A stretch of 52,092 nucleotides of DNA, taken from NCBI GenBank assembly GCA_050287725.1, contig JBNKCL010000055.1, positions 1 to 52,092 on the forward strand. The letters are read 5' to 3'. Under the pieces are notes generated by a model. The model was not told where the DNA came from. It did no database searches and saw only the letters and a program-made list of their open reading frames with translations. This document shows, piece after piece, positions 8,129-16,444 of the stretch. The stretch's first letter is position 1. Each line of letters starts with the position of its first letter. Made by a program: the position numbers and the translations under genes. The DNA comes from CBFDBF01 sp050287725 (GTDB lineage Bacteria; Pseudomonadota; Gammaproteobacteria; Chromatiales; Chromatiaceae).

Positions 8129-9418
8129 ATGCGCATACACCTGCGCCGCTCCCACAAAAAGTTCTTCTCTCTCAAGGCCTGGAAGGTGCGTCTGATCTTC
8201 TGGGGCGGGGCGTTTTTGGTCGGTTCCATCTGCGCGCTGTTCGCGGTCATGAGCGAACTGGCGGATCACTTCTTCCAGCAGACGGCGGCCAAGACCCCCT
8301 GGCTGCCGCTGATCGTGACCCCGCTGGGACTTGCCGCACTGGCATGGCTCACCAACAACTATTTTTCCGGCTCCCAGGGCAGCGGTATCCCGCAGGCGAT
8401 CGCGGCGCTGGAGATCCGGGGAAAGTCCGCCATTCTTTCCATTCGCATCGCGCTCGGAAAGATCCTGCTGACCTTCCTGGGGCTGGTAAGCGGGGCCTCC
8501 ATCGGGCGGGAAGGCCCCTCGGTACATATCGACGCCTCCATCATGCATTCGCTCGGTCGATTCGCCCGCTTCCCGCCCCACTACATGGAACGGGGGCTGA
8601 TCCTGGCCGGTTCCGCGGCCGGCATCGCCGCCGCCTTCAACACCCCGCTGGCCGGGATCGTCTTCGCCATCGAGGAGATGAGCAAATCCTTTGAGCAGCG
8701 TACCAGCGGGGTAGTGACCACGGCGGTGGTCTTCTCCGGCCTCACCGCGTTGATCGTCCTGGGACCCTACCACTATTTCGGCCAGTCCGACGCCGCCATT
8801 TCCGACTACTCGATGCTGCTGGCGGTCCCGCTGTGCGGCGTGGTCGGCGGGCTTCTGGGGGGCGTCTTTTCCTCGCTGTTGATTCACGCCTCGGACGCCA
8901 TCACGCCGCTGATCCGACGCCACCCCTACCTGGTGGCGCTGCTCTGCGGTCTGGTGGTGGCCGGCATCGGATATCTCACCGATTACCAGAGCAGCGGCAC
9001 CGGCTACCACGCGGCCAAGGGAATCATCACCGGCGCCTCCGAATTCAATCCGCTGTTCCCGCTGGCCAAGTTGGGTTCCACCCTCGCCTCTTATCTCAGC
9101 GGCATCCCGGGCGGCATCTTCGCCCCCTCCTTGGCGACCGGCGCGGGGATCGGCGCCGACCTGGGCCATTGGCTGCCGGTGGCTCCGCTCTCGGTCATGA
9201 TCCTGCTGGGCATGGTGGCCTACTTCTCCGGTGTGGTGCAGGCCCCGATCACCGCCTTCGTGATCGTGATGGAGATGACCGACAACCAGGAGATGGTGCT
9301 GGCCCTGATGGCGACCTCCTTCATCGCCTACGGCGCTTCCCACGTCGTCTGTCCGAAACCGCTCTACCACCACCTCGCCAAGGCGTTTCTCGGGAGCCGC
9401 GATAACGCCTTTCACTGA
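8129..9418 (+). CDS. ClC-family chloride channel/transporter
   Basis: Inner-membrane ClC protein moving chloride, probably as a Cl-/H+ antiporter. The 429-residue hydrophobic protein has all the selectivity motifs: GSGIP (residues 84-88), GREGP (126-130, with the gating glutamate E128), and GGIFAPSLATGAGIG (328-342). A glutamate pair in FAIEEMS (182-183) resembles the proton-path region. There are no CBS domains. A TATAAT at 8084-8089 about 40 bases upstream is a plausible -10, but the -35 is poor. Fluoride-type ClCs have altered selectivity motifs, which are not seen here. Confidence 0.92.
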   Translation: MRIHLRRSHKKFFSLKAWKVRLIFWGGAFLVGSICALFAVMSELADHFFQQTAAKTPWLPLIVTPLGLAALAWLTNNYFSGSQGSGIPQAIAALEIRGKSAILSIRIALGKILLTFLGLVSGASIGREGPSVHIDASIMHSLGRFARFPPHYMERGLILAGSAAGIAAAFNTPLAGIVFAIEEMSKSFEQRTSGVVTTAVVFSGLTALIVLGPYHYFGQSDAAISDYSMLLAVPLCGVVGGLLGGVFSSLLIHASDAITPLIRRHPYLVALLCGLVVAGIGYLTDYQSSGTGYHAAKGIITGASEFNPLFPLAKLGSTLASYLSGIPGGIFAPSLATGAGIGADLGHWLPVAPLSVMILLGMVAYFSGVVQAPITAFVIVMEMTDNQEMVLALMATSFIAYGASHVVCPKPLYHHLAKAFLGSRDNAFH

Positions 9419-9482
9419 ACTCTCGCCCGCGGTAAAGTTCAAACAAGCACATCCCTAGTCAGATAAGGCAGGAGCCGGAGTT

Positions 9483-10190
9483 ATGGAAACCATTCAAGCC
9501 ATCTCCCTTACCCTCGGGGTCGCCTGGGCCTCCGGCATCAACCTCTATGCCGCGGTATTGGTGCTCGGCTATCTCGGCGCCACCGGACAGGTAAACCTGC
9601 CGCCCGACCTGCAGCTTTTGGCCACCCCGCCGGTAATGCTGGCGGCCGGCTTCATGTATTGCGTGGAGTTCTTCGCGGATAAGACGCCAGGCGTGGATAC
9701 CGGCTGGGATGCGCTGCATACCTTCATCCGGATCCCGGCCGGAGCGGTGTTGGCGGCCGGCATGTCGCAAGGGCTGGGGGTCAGCGAGCCGATCCAGTTC
9801 GCGGCGCTGCTGATCGGCGGCGGACTGGCGGCCACCAGCCACGTGACCAAGGCCGGCAGCCGCGTGATCATCAACACCTCTCCCGAACCGTTCACCAACT
9901 GGGGCGCCTCCATTACCGAGGATCTGGTAGTGGTGGGCGGACTCTGGGCCTCGTTGAACCACCCCTTGTTGTTCCTGGTGGCGCTGGTGCTGTTCATCCT
10001 GCTGGTGGCGTGGCTGTTGCCCAGGATCTGGCGCGGCATCAAACGGGTCTTCCGTGCCATCGGAAACTTCTTTCGCGGCGGCCGATCCGCGGAAGAGCCT
10101 CCTCCGGCCGAAGAACACCCCCCCTCGGAAAACAGGGATGTCCTGCGTTCGCTCTATCACGACGCGAGTGAAAAAGAGAAGGAACCGTAG
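9483..10190 (+). CDS. DUF4126 family membrane protein
   Basis: A 235-residue protein of unknown function. It has about five hydrophobic segments (roughly residues 5-32, 48-65, 85-105, 110-125, 155-185), a typical start (ISLTLGVAWASGINLYAAVL), and the conserved ATSHVTKAGSR region. I recognise the family from these stretches. A charged, Pro/Glu-rich cytoplasmic tail ends the protein. A good SD (GCAGGAG) precedes the ATG. It lies 64 bases downstream of clcA in the same direction, so they may be co-transcribed. Confidence 0.75.
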   Translation: METIQAISLTLGVAWASGINLYAAVLVLGYLGATGQVNLPPDLQLLATPPVMLAAGFMYCVEFFADKTPGVDTGWDALHTFIRIPAGAVLAAGMSQGLGVSEPIQFAALLIGGGLAATSHVTKAGSRVIINTSPEPFTNWGASITEDLVVVGGLWASLNHPLLFLVALVLFILLVAWLLPRIWRGIKRVFRAIGNFFRGGRSAEEPPPAEEHPPSENRDVLRSLYHDASEKEKEP

Positions 10191-10220
10191 CGTCGCCGCC
10201 CGAAAACCGGGAACGAACCG

Positions 10221-11015
10221 CTACATCTCCTGACGCTGCCAGTGCGGATGCTCCCGCGAGGCGGAACGGATCACATCGTAGACGATCGTCTTTTCGTCAT
10301 GCGGACCGTAATGGATCTGGCCGAACACCTCATCCTCACCGGGTCCGAATTCATCGCGTAGCGCCTGGTGCTGAAAATGGCAGAGTGCCGGATGGTACTG
10401 CTCCACCCACGCCTTGCCGCAGCGGCGATAGTGGGTCAGCGGGTCCTCGAAGTTGACGCAGCGCACGATAAAATCTCCCCGCATCTCCTCCGCAGCCCCC
10501 CCGCCCGCGGCAATCGGACCGAGAAAGGTGTGCGCCCCGCTTTTGGGATCGAACCAACCGTCCCGCTCCAGAAAGATCGGACGGGTGGTGAAATTGATGC
10601 TGAAGCGCTCCGGATGGTCGGGATCATCCAACCCGCCGCCGACATACAGCGATTCGCTGACGCTCTGTCGCCAGAAGATATCCTTCTTTGCCGGCCGGTC
10701 ATGGCAGCGTGTATCCGTCGTATAGTGATGCGCGGAACGCCACGCCGAGCCCCGAACAAACGCCAGTACGCTGCCCCGCAACCGGCCGCCGAGACGGGCC
10801 GCAGCGGCCGCCTCTGCCGGAAACGCCCGGGTCTTCGGAACCTCCACCAGGGTAACCCAGGCCCATTCCGCAGGTTCCGGGTTATGGGGATCGAGGAACG
10901 CCTTGACGGTCAGGTGATAATAGATCTCGGGTCCGCACCATCCCGCGGTCGGCAGCAGCAACGCCGCCAACAACCAGCAGAACACCGCACCCCGTCCGCC
11001 TCCGGCTGTTTTCAT
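10221..11015 (-). CDS. Exported protein of unknown function
   Basis: Not recognised. The 264-residue product starts with a clear signal peptide (hydrophobic about residues 9-27, likely cleavage near GWCG). The mature part is soluble, His/Trp/Tyr-rich, with several cysteines (in DTRCHD, IVRCVNFED, YRRCGKAW, ALCHF). It has no repeats or further membrane segments, so it is probably periplasmic. If the peptidase cuts before Cys in a lipobox-like LPTAGWC it could be a lipoprotein, but the match is poor. It is convergent with the DUF4126 gene. Confidence 0.6.
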   Translation of the reverse strand: MKTAGGGRGAVFCWLLAALLLPTAGWCGPEIYYHLTVKAFLDPHNPEPAEWAWVTLVEVPKTRAFPAEAAAAARLGGRLRGSVLAFVRGSAWRSAHHYTTDTRCHDRPAKKDIFWRQSVSESLYVGGGLDDPDHPERFSINFTTRPIFLERDGWFDPKSGAHTFLGPIAAGGGAAEEMRGDFIVRCVNFEDPLTHYRRCGKAWVEQYHPALCHFQHQALRDEFGPGEDEVFGQIHYGPHDEKTIVYDVIRSASREHPHWQRQEM

Positions 11016-11148
11016 TGTGATCTGACTCTTTCCGGTTCGTCGAATCCTGGTTTCCTTTCGAGGTTAGCCAATTGTCAGGAAACGGACCAGGATCTCTCTC
11101 CGGTTTTTGCAATCCGCCGGACCGGGAGATCAGCCTCGCGGGCGGGAA

Positions 11149-12354
11149 TCAGAGATCGCCGAACAGCCGGCGGCACTCCCGGGCCGAACGGGTCAGGCAA
11201 TCCTCGATCGAAACACCGGCAAACCAGTTGCCGGTAAGCGCCAACGGGAGCGGCGCCAGCAGGTGATCGATCTCGGCAATGCGCTCTTGGTGGCCGAGGC
11301 GCAATGCCGGCAACCGGTTGTGCCGGTCCGCCGTCTCCAGCACATCCTGTGGCTGGAGATGCAACACCTCGCAGGCCCGGTTCTTGCGCTCTTCGGCACT
11401 CAGCCGACCGGGGCGGAAATGGAAGGTAAATGCGCGGTAGCGTGGATCCGGCACCGGGTCGCGTGAGACCGCCGAATAAAACGCATCCGCGGCGGCGATG
11501 ATTCCGGCCACCGGCTCCAGCTCCAGACGCTCCGCCCGCACCAGAAGAGAAAGGCTTTCGATCTCCGCCATCTCGATCTCACCCAGGCGCCGCGCCAACT
11601 CCGGCTGAACCTCGGACATCAACCCGGCCGCCACATCAGGCGCCACCGCCAATGCCAGCCGGGAACACTCGATCTCGCTACCGTCCTCCAACTGCAACAG
11701 AAACCCATCCGGCAGTTGTTCCAGACCGGAGACCGCAACCCCGGTCCGCACCTTCAGCGCCGCCTGCGCCGCGACGGCATCGGTGAAAAACTGCAACCCG
11801 GTCGGTCCGGTGAAACTGCGCAGCACCTCTTTCCGCCGCGGTTTCTTGCGAAACAGCGAATCGGCCGGCACCTGCTCCGCCGGCTGGCAGATCACCGCGT
11901 CCAGTGCGGGGCCGATCACCCGCTCGAAGTTGCGCCGCCCCACGATGCGGCCGAAATACTCCGCCACCGTGAGTCGATCTTTCTGTAACCGGAAAATCCT
12001 GGGGAGGGACATCAGCAGTTCGAACAAACTGAGCTGCGAGAAGATCTTGTGCAGGCCGGACCCGGTCAACAAGCGGTATTGCAAGCGCTGCTTCTCCTGC
12101 AACCGGGAGAGCAGATCCAGTTCCTCCAGGATCTGCAGCAGCGTGCCGTAACTGTTGAAACAGGTATGGGCTCCGAGCTCCGCCCAGTACGCCCCGTCCG
12201 GTGCGGCAAAACGGTGACTGCGGATACAGCCGCCCGCCCGATCCGCGGCTTCCAGTACCAGCGGCCGGATACCGTTGCGGCTCGCCAGATGGGCGAATCC
12301 CAAACCGCTGATACCGCCCCCCACCACCACCAGTTCGTGTCGTTCTCGGGTCAT
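11149..12354 (-). CDS. Protoporphyrinogen oxidase-like FAD-dependent oxidoreductase
   Basis: Probable flavoenzyme of the amine-oxidase/HemY fold. The 401-residue protein begins with the dinucleotide motif VVVGGGISGLGFAHLA and the LVLEAADRAGGCIRS FAD-binding continuation. Its C-terminus (LTGNWFAGVSIEDCL) resembles the GNxxxGVxxxDC signature of HemY-type protoporphyrinogen oxidases, which make protoporphyrin IX for haem. It is shorter than typical HemY (about 450-480), so another substrate is possible. A hemL gene 2.7 kb away fits haem synthesis but does not prove it. It starts 17 bases after the U tract of the upstream gene's terminator. Confidence 0.7.
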   Translation of the reverse strand: MTRERHELVVVGGGISGLGFAHLASRNGIRPLVLEAADRAGGCIRSHRFAAPDGAYWAELGAHTCFNSYGTLLQILEELDLLSRLQEKQRLQYRLLTGSGLHKIFSQLSLFELLMSLPRIFRLQKDRLTVAEYFGRIVGRRNFERVIGPALDAVICQPAEQVPADSLFRKKPRRKEVLRSFTGPTGLQFFTDAVAAQAALKVRTGVAVSGLEQLPDGFLLQLEDGSEIECSRLALAVAPDVAAGLMSEVQPELARRLGEIEMAEIESLSLLVRAERLELEPVAGIIAAADAFYSAVSRDPVPDPRYRAFTFHFRPGRLSAEERKNRACEVLHLQPQDVLETADRHNRLPALRLGHQERIAEIDHLLAPLPLALTGNWFAGVSIEDCLTRSARECRRLFGDL

Positions 12355-12370
12355 ACCGCAAGCGCTTTCC

Positions 12371-12412
12371 TAAAACAAAAACCGCGGATGGCGATCATAC
12401 CATCCGCGGTTT
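12371..12412 (-). terminator. Strong intrinsic terminator after the IscA-like gene
   Basis: A 13-bp perfect stem AAACCGCGGATGG / CCATCCGCGGTTT (12379-12412) with an 8-base loop, followed on the minus strand by TTTTGTTTTA. It separates the A-type carrier gene from the downstream PPO-like gene, which therefore needs read-through or its own promoter. Confidence 0.85.
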
Positions 12413-12449
12413 CCATACCGTGAATCTGAACCGGAACGCGAACGATGGA

Positions 12450-12833
12450 TCAGGAGCAGCCGCCCCCCTGGCTGGAGCCACAGGAACCGCAGCCGCTGGC
12501 GCCCGGCATGGGCGGCAGGTTGTTGAACACGAAACTGGCCTGGCCCATGTCACGGTCCACGAAGTCGATCTCCACCCCTCGCAGATACTCCAGGGTAGCG
12601 TTGTCGACCACGACCTTGAAGCCGTCGTACTGCAGTATGCCGTCGTTGTCGTTGATCTGGTCGGTAAAGGTCATTCCGAAATTGATACCGCTGCACCCGC
12701 CCGGCGCGGCGTATACCCGAACACCTTCCACCGGCTCCTCTACCTGCTGGATGAGCTCCGCCATCTTGGCCTGGGCCGGGGCGGTGAGGCTGATCTCTTT
12801 CTCGGTAAGGGTGGTTGCGGTTGATTCAGTCAT
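12450..12833 (-). CDS. A-type Fe-S carrier, HesB/IscA family (divergent)
   Basis: Likely Fe-S cluster carrier, 127 residues from the ATG preceded by CGGAG at 10 bases. An in-frame TTG 21 bases further upstream is less likely. The core cysteine is present (C47, PGGCSG), but the C-terminal pair is spaced C-x-x-C (C115/C118 in GCGSCGS), not the usual C-x-C, and a further cysteine (C126) ends the protein. It is therefore distinct from the ErpA at 5111-5458. No isc or suf genes are nearby. The client protein is unknown; the altered spacing suggests a specialised carrier. Confidence 0.85.
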   Translation of the reverse strand: MTESTATTLTEKEISLTAPAQAKMAELIQQVEEPVEGVRVYAAPGGCSGINFGMTFTDQINDNDGILQYDGFKVVVDNATLEYLRGVEIDFVDRDMGQASFVFNNLPPMPGASGCGSCGSSQGGGCS

Positions 12834-12949
12834 GCCTGAGTTACTCCGTTTCAAATTTCAATTGGCGAAATTTTAACAGCAGAATCGCATAAAAACCATA
12901 GGTTTTTAGTAGGGTATTTCAGCGCACAGGGAGTATGGGAATCATCGTC

Positions 12950-13420
12950 TCAGAGTTGATGGCGGGTGCTGAGCTCATAGAGGTGGCGCGAGGCGTCCAC
13001 CAGATGCTGCCCCCAGTGACAACGATACCCCTCACGCCAACTGTCGATGGCAAGCATGGGAGACTGCTCCCACAGGTTCAAACCGTGTTTCAACTCGCAA
13101 TAGATGTCGGTGAGGTCATCCGCCAGACTCCCGGTCATCAATTGCCCGTCCTGCGCCAGGTCGAATTCAAGCCAATAGCTGTCATTGGCCCCCAACAACT
13201 GACGTAACCGGGAAAAGATCTCAAATCGTGCATCCAGATCCGGGCTGGAGACACAGCATATCTCTCCGTTTATTCCTCCCAACGACTCGGCGGCCACCTG
13301 GAGCTGGGGCAACAGCAACGCCATATCCTGAAGCCAGGAGTTCTCCATCGCACCACGCATTTCGATCAACTCACAAAAAGCGCGTGCCAAATCTGCAATT
13401 TCATTGTCTTGGGATGTCAC
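12950..13420 (-). CDS. DUF5063-like protein
   Basis: A 156-residue soluble, acidic, alpha-helical protein without signal peptide. The segment GSLADDLTDIYCELKHGL (about residues 97-114) and the flanking WLEFD and WREGYRCHWGQHL resemble DUF5063 proteins. The assignment is from memory. Function is unknown. It is divergent from thiD. Confidence 0.6.
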   Translation of the reverse strand: MTSQDNEIADLARAFCELIEMRGAMENSWLQDMALLLPQLQVAAESLGGINGEICCVSSPDLDARFEIFSRLRQLLGANDSYWLEFDLAQDGQLMTGSLADDLTDIYCELKHGLNLWEQSPMLAIDSWREGYRCHWGQHLVDASRHLYELSTRHQL

Positions 13421-13566
13421 GGTGCACTCACGAAATTCACACCAAATCCTGTAAAACCTAGTGTAGACAATATCTTCGGTTTGGCCAGAATCTCCAGTTA
13501 TTCAAAGAGCTTATCGGCATTTCAGCGTTGTCTGATGTAGACTATCGGTTTTCGTCACCGACCTTC

Positions 13567-14358
13567 ATGATCAAACCCCACTCCCCCATCGTCCTGTCAC
13601 TCGCCGGCCACGATCCCTGCGGCGGGGCGGGCATTCAGGCCGATATCGAGGCCCTCGCCGCAAACGGCTGCCGCGCCGCCACCGTGGTTACCTGCCTCAC
13701 GGTTCAGGACACGGTGAATCTCCAACGGGTGGCGCCGGTGGCGCCGGAACTGGTGGTGCAGCAGGCGCGGGCGGTGTTGGACGACCTGCCGGTGACCGCG
13801 ATCAAAACCGGTTTGATCGTACAGGTGGAGACCGCCGAACGGATCGCGGACCTGCTCGCGGAATACTCTCACATCCCGGTGGTGATCGATCCGGTGCTGG
13901 CGGCCGGCGGCGGGACGGAGCTGGCGGATGACCGGCTGCTGGCCGCGTTTCGCTCCACTCTCCTGCCGCACGCCACACTGCTCACCCCCAATACTTCCGA
14001 GGCGCGCCGTCTGGCCGGTCTGGAGGAGCTGGATCGGTGTGCCGAGAGACTGCTCTCGCTGGGTTGCGGCAACGTGCTGATTACCGGCGCCCATGAGGAG
14101 GGGGTTGAGGTTATAAACCGGCTCTATTCCTGCGACGGCGATCCGCTTGCCTGGAGTTGGCCCCGCCTTCCGGGGAGTTACCACGGCTCCGGTTGTACCC
14201 TGGCCTCCGCCGTCGCCGCCCGGCTGGCCCAGGGCGATCCGGTGGCAGAGGCGGTCGCCACGGCCCAACGATATACCTGGAACACACTGGCGGCGGCCGG
14301 GCATCCGGGCCGGGGGCAAGCCCTGCCGAATCGATTCCCTCCCGCACAGGACGCATAA
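13567..14358 (+). CDS. thiD: Hydroxymethylpyrimidine/phosphomethylpyrimidine kinase
   Basis: Ribokinase-fold enzyme that makes HMP-PP, the pyrimidine half of thiamine diphosphate. From the ATG it has 263 residues; an in-frame TTG 39 bases upstream adds an unconserved extension. Visible motifs are the N-terminal LSLAGHDPCGGAGIQADI substrate region, VIDPVLAAGGG, and the C-terminal anion-hole/ATP motif GSGCTLASAVAARLA with the catalytic aspartate replaced by cysteine-containing GSGCT, as is usual for ThiD. thiE follows after 27 bases. Confidence 0.94.
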   Translation: MIKPHSPIVLSLAGHDPCGGAGIQADIEALAANGCRAATVVTCLTVQDTVNLQRVAPVAPELVVQQARAVLDDLPVTAIKTGLIVQVETAERIADLLAEYSHIPVVIDPVLAAGGGTELADDRLLAAFRSTLLPHATLLTPNTSEARRLAGLEELDRCAERLLSLGCGNVLITGAHEEGVEVINRLYSCDGDPLAWSWPRLPGSYHGSGCTLASAVAARLAQGDPVAEAVATAQRYTWNTLAAAGHPGRGQALPNRFPPAQDA

Positions 14359-14385
14359 CCCGCCGGATCGCCGCGGCTCAGCACT

Positions 14386-15018
14386 ATGGTGAAGGACACC
14401 CGACTCAGAGGCCTCTACGCCATCACCGACCAGCGACTCGCCGCCGGCAGCGGCGACATCGCATGGCAGGTGGAGCAGGCGCTCATCGGGGGCGCCCGGC
14501 TGATCCAGTACCGCGACAAGGGGACGGACCGCCCCCGGCGCCTGGCGGAGGCGGAAGCGCTGCTGCACTGTTGTCGCCGCCACTCGGTGCCGCTGATCAT
14601 CAACGACGATGTGGAGTTGGCTGCGGAGATCGGCGCCGACGGCGTACACCTGGGCAGCGAAGACCCGGCACTTGCCGCCGCCCGCCGCCGGCTGGGGCCG
14701 AACGCCCTGATCGGCCTCTCCTGTTACGACAATCTGGAGCGCGCCCTGGCGGCCCAGGAAGCGGGCGCCGGCTACGTCGCCTTCGGCAGCTTTTATGCTT
14801 CGCCCACCAAGCCCGGAGCGGTAGCCGCCGAGCTCGACCTGTTACAACGCGCCGGGCGGCGGCTCTCCGTCCCGATAGTTGCCATCGGCGGCATCAACGC
14901 CGACAATGGCGCGCAACTGGTGCAGGCGGGCGCCGACATGCTCGCCGTCATCAGCGGCGTCTTCGGCCAGCCCGATATCGCCGCCGCCGCGGAAAAAATT
15001 ACAAAGTTGTTTGAATAA
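14386..15018 (+). CDS. thiE: Thiamine-phosphate synthase
   Basis: TIM-barrel enzyme joining HMP-PP and thiazole phosphate to thiamine monophosphate. The 210-residue protein has the expected LYAITD start, QYRDKG (about residues 42-47), IINDDVELAAEIGADGVHLG, and the phosphate-binding IVAIGGINADN and LAVISGVF segments. It lies in the plus-strand cluster thiD-thiE-hemL, an order known from Pseudomonas. Confidence 0.95.
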   Translation: MVKDTRLRGLYAITDQRLAAGSGDIAWQVEQALIGGARLIQYRDKGTDRPRRLAEAEALLHCCRRHSVPLIINDDVELAAEIGADGVHLGSEDPALAAARRRLGPNALIGLSCYDNLERALAAQEAGAGYVAFGSFYASPTKPGAVAAELDLLQRAGRRLSVPIVAIGGINADNGAQLVQAGADMLAVISGVFGQPDIAAAAEKITKLFE

Positions 15019-15087
15019 TCGCCGCAGAGACACAGAGCTGTTACAGCATCTGTGCCCAGGCAACCAAGAATCGTTAAGGAACCTCTT

Positions 15088-16368
15088 ATGCCCCACTCAC
15101 ACGATCTTTTCGAAGCCGCCAAAAAACATATCCCCGGCGGCGTCAACTCGCCGGTGCGCGCCTTCAAAGGGGTCGGGGGCGACCCGGTCTTCATCGACCG
15201 TGCGGAAGGGGCCTACATCTTCGACCCGGATGGGAAACGTTACATCGACTACGTCGGCTCCTGGGGTCCGATGATCCTGGGGCACGCCCACCCGGAGGTG
15301 ATCGCCGCGGTGGCCGAAACCATCGGTAAAGGACTCTCCTTCGGCGCCCCCACCGAACTGGAGACGCGCATGGCGGACAAGGTGTGCGAGCTGCTGCCTT
15401 CCATCGACCTGGTGCGTATGGTCAGCTCCGGCACCGAGGCCACCATGAGCGCCATCCGGTTGGCCCGCGGCTACACCGGTCGCGACAAGATCGTCAAATT
15501 CGAGGGGTGCTATCACGGCCACTCCGACTCGCTGCTGGTGAAGGCAGGCTCCGGGGCGCTGACCCTGGGCGAGCCCAGCTCCCCCGGGGTGCCCGCCGCG
15601 CTGGCCGAACATACCGTCACCCTGAACTACAACGACCTGGAACAGGTGCAGCGGACCTTCGCCGAGATCGGCGGGCAGATCGCCTGCATCATCGTGGAAC
15701 CGGTGGCCGGCAATATGAACTGCATCCCCCCGCTGCCCGGTTTTCTGGAGGGGCTGCGGACGGTATGCGATCAATACGACAGTGTGCTGATCTTCGATGA
15801 GGTGATGACCGGCTTCCGGGTCGCCCTCGGCGGGGTCCAGGGTCTCTACAACATCCGTCCCGACCTCACCACTCTGGGCAAGGTGATCGGCGGCGGTATG
15901 CCGGTAGGGGCCTTCGGCGGCAAACGGGAGATCATGGAGCGGATCGCACCGCTGGGCCCGGTCTACCAGGCCGGCACCCTCTCCGGCAACCCGGTGGCCA
16001 TGGCCGCGGGACTCAAGACCCTGGAGCTGATCTCGCAACCCGGTTTCTTTGAAAATCTCTCGGCCAAGGTGGCGACCCTGGTCGACGGCATCCTGCAACA
16101 GGCCAAGGCGGCCGGGGTACCCCTGACCGAAAACCATGTGGGAGGCATGTTCGGTCTGTTCTTCACCGGGACCGAAAAGGTCAGCAATTTCGCCCAAGCC
16201 ACCGCCTGCGATCAGGAGCGGTTCCGCGCCTTCTTCCACGGGATGCTGCAACGGGGGGTGTACCTGGCGCCATCCGCCTTCGAGGCGGGCTTCGTCTCCG
16301 CCGCCCACACCGAAAGCGATATCGAGGCGACCATCGCCGCGGCCGGAGAGACGTTTGGGGAAATTTAA
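15088..16368 (+). CDS. hemL: Glutamate-1-semialdehyde 2,1-aminomutase
   Basis: PLP enzyme that makes 5-aminolevulinate, the first committed tetrapyrrole precursor in the C5 pathway. From the ATG with AAGGA 7 bases upstream it has 426 residues, the usual length. Motifs include PGGVNSPVRAFKGVGG at the N-terminus, EPVAGNMNCIPP, the FDEVMTGFR cofactor site, and the PLP lysine in TLGKVIGGGMPVGAFGG. It is separated from thiE by 69 bases containing a fragment of a CGCAGAGACACAGAG-type dispersed repeat. Confidence 0.97.
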   Translation: MPHSHDLFEAAKKHIPGGVNSPVRAFKGVGGDPVFIDRAEGAYIFDPDGKRYIDYVGSWGPMILGHAHPEVIAAVAETIGKGLSFGAPTELETRMADKVCELLPSIDLVRMVSSGTEATMSAIRLARGYTGRDKIVKFEGCYHGHSDSLLVKAGSGALTLGEPSSPGVPAALAEHTVTLNYNDLEQVQRTFAEIGGQIACIIVEPVAGNMNCIPPLPGFLEGLRTVCDQYDSVLIFDEVMTGFRVALGGVQGLYNIRPDLTTLGKVIGGGMPVGAFGGKREIMERIAPLGPVYQAGTLSGNPVAMAAGLKTLELISQPGFFENLSAKVATLVDGILQQAKAAGVPLTENHVGGMFGLFFTGTEKVSNFAQATACDQERFRAFFHGMLQRGVYLAPSAFEAGFVSAAHTESDIEATIAAAGETFGEI

Positions 16369-16377
16369 AGCGGGAGA

Positions 16378-16399
16378 GGGGAGAGTGTAACCTCTCCCC
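16378..16399. terminator. GC-rich hairpin between hemL and the EF-G-like gene
   Basis: Stem GGGGAGAG / CTCTCCCC with a 6-base loop between two convergent genes. There is no U tract on either side, so it is at best a weak or Rho-assisted terminator. Confidence 0.4.
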
Positions 16400-16444
16400 C
16401 CCTGTCTCCCTCCTACTGTCTACCGTCTACGGATTGAAGAAGAA

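Noticed and set aside
12891..12907. AAAAACC-ATA-GGTTTTT hairpin after the DUF5063-like gene
   Set aside because: Only two G-C pairs and a 3-base loop; too weak to call as an intrinsic terminator without transcript data.
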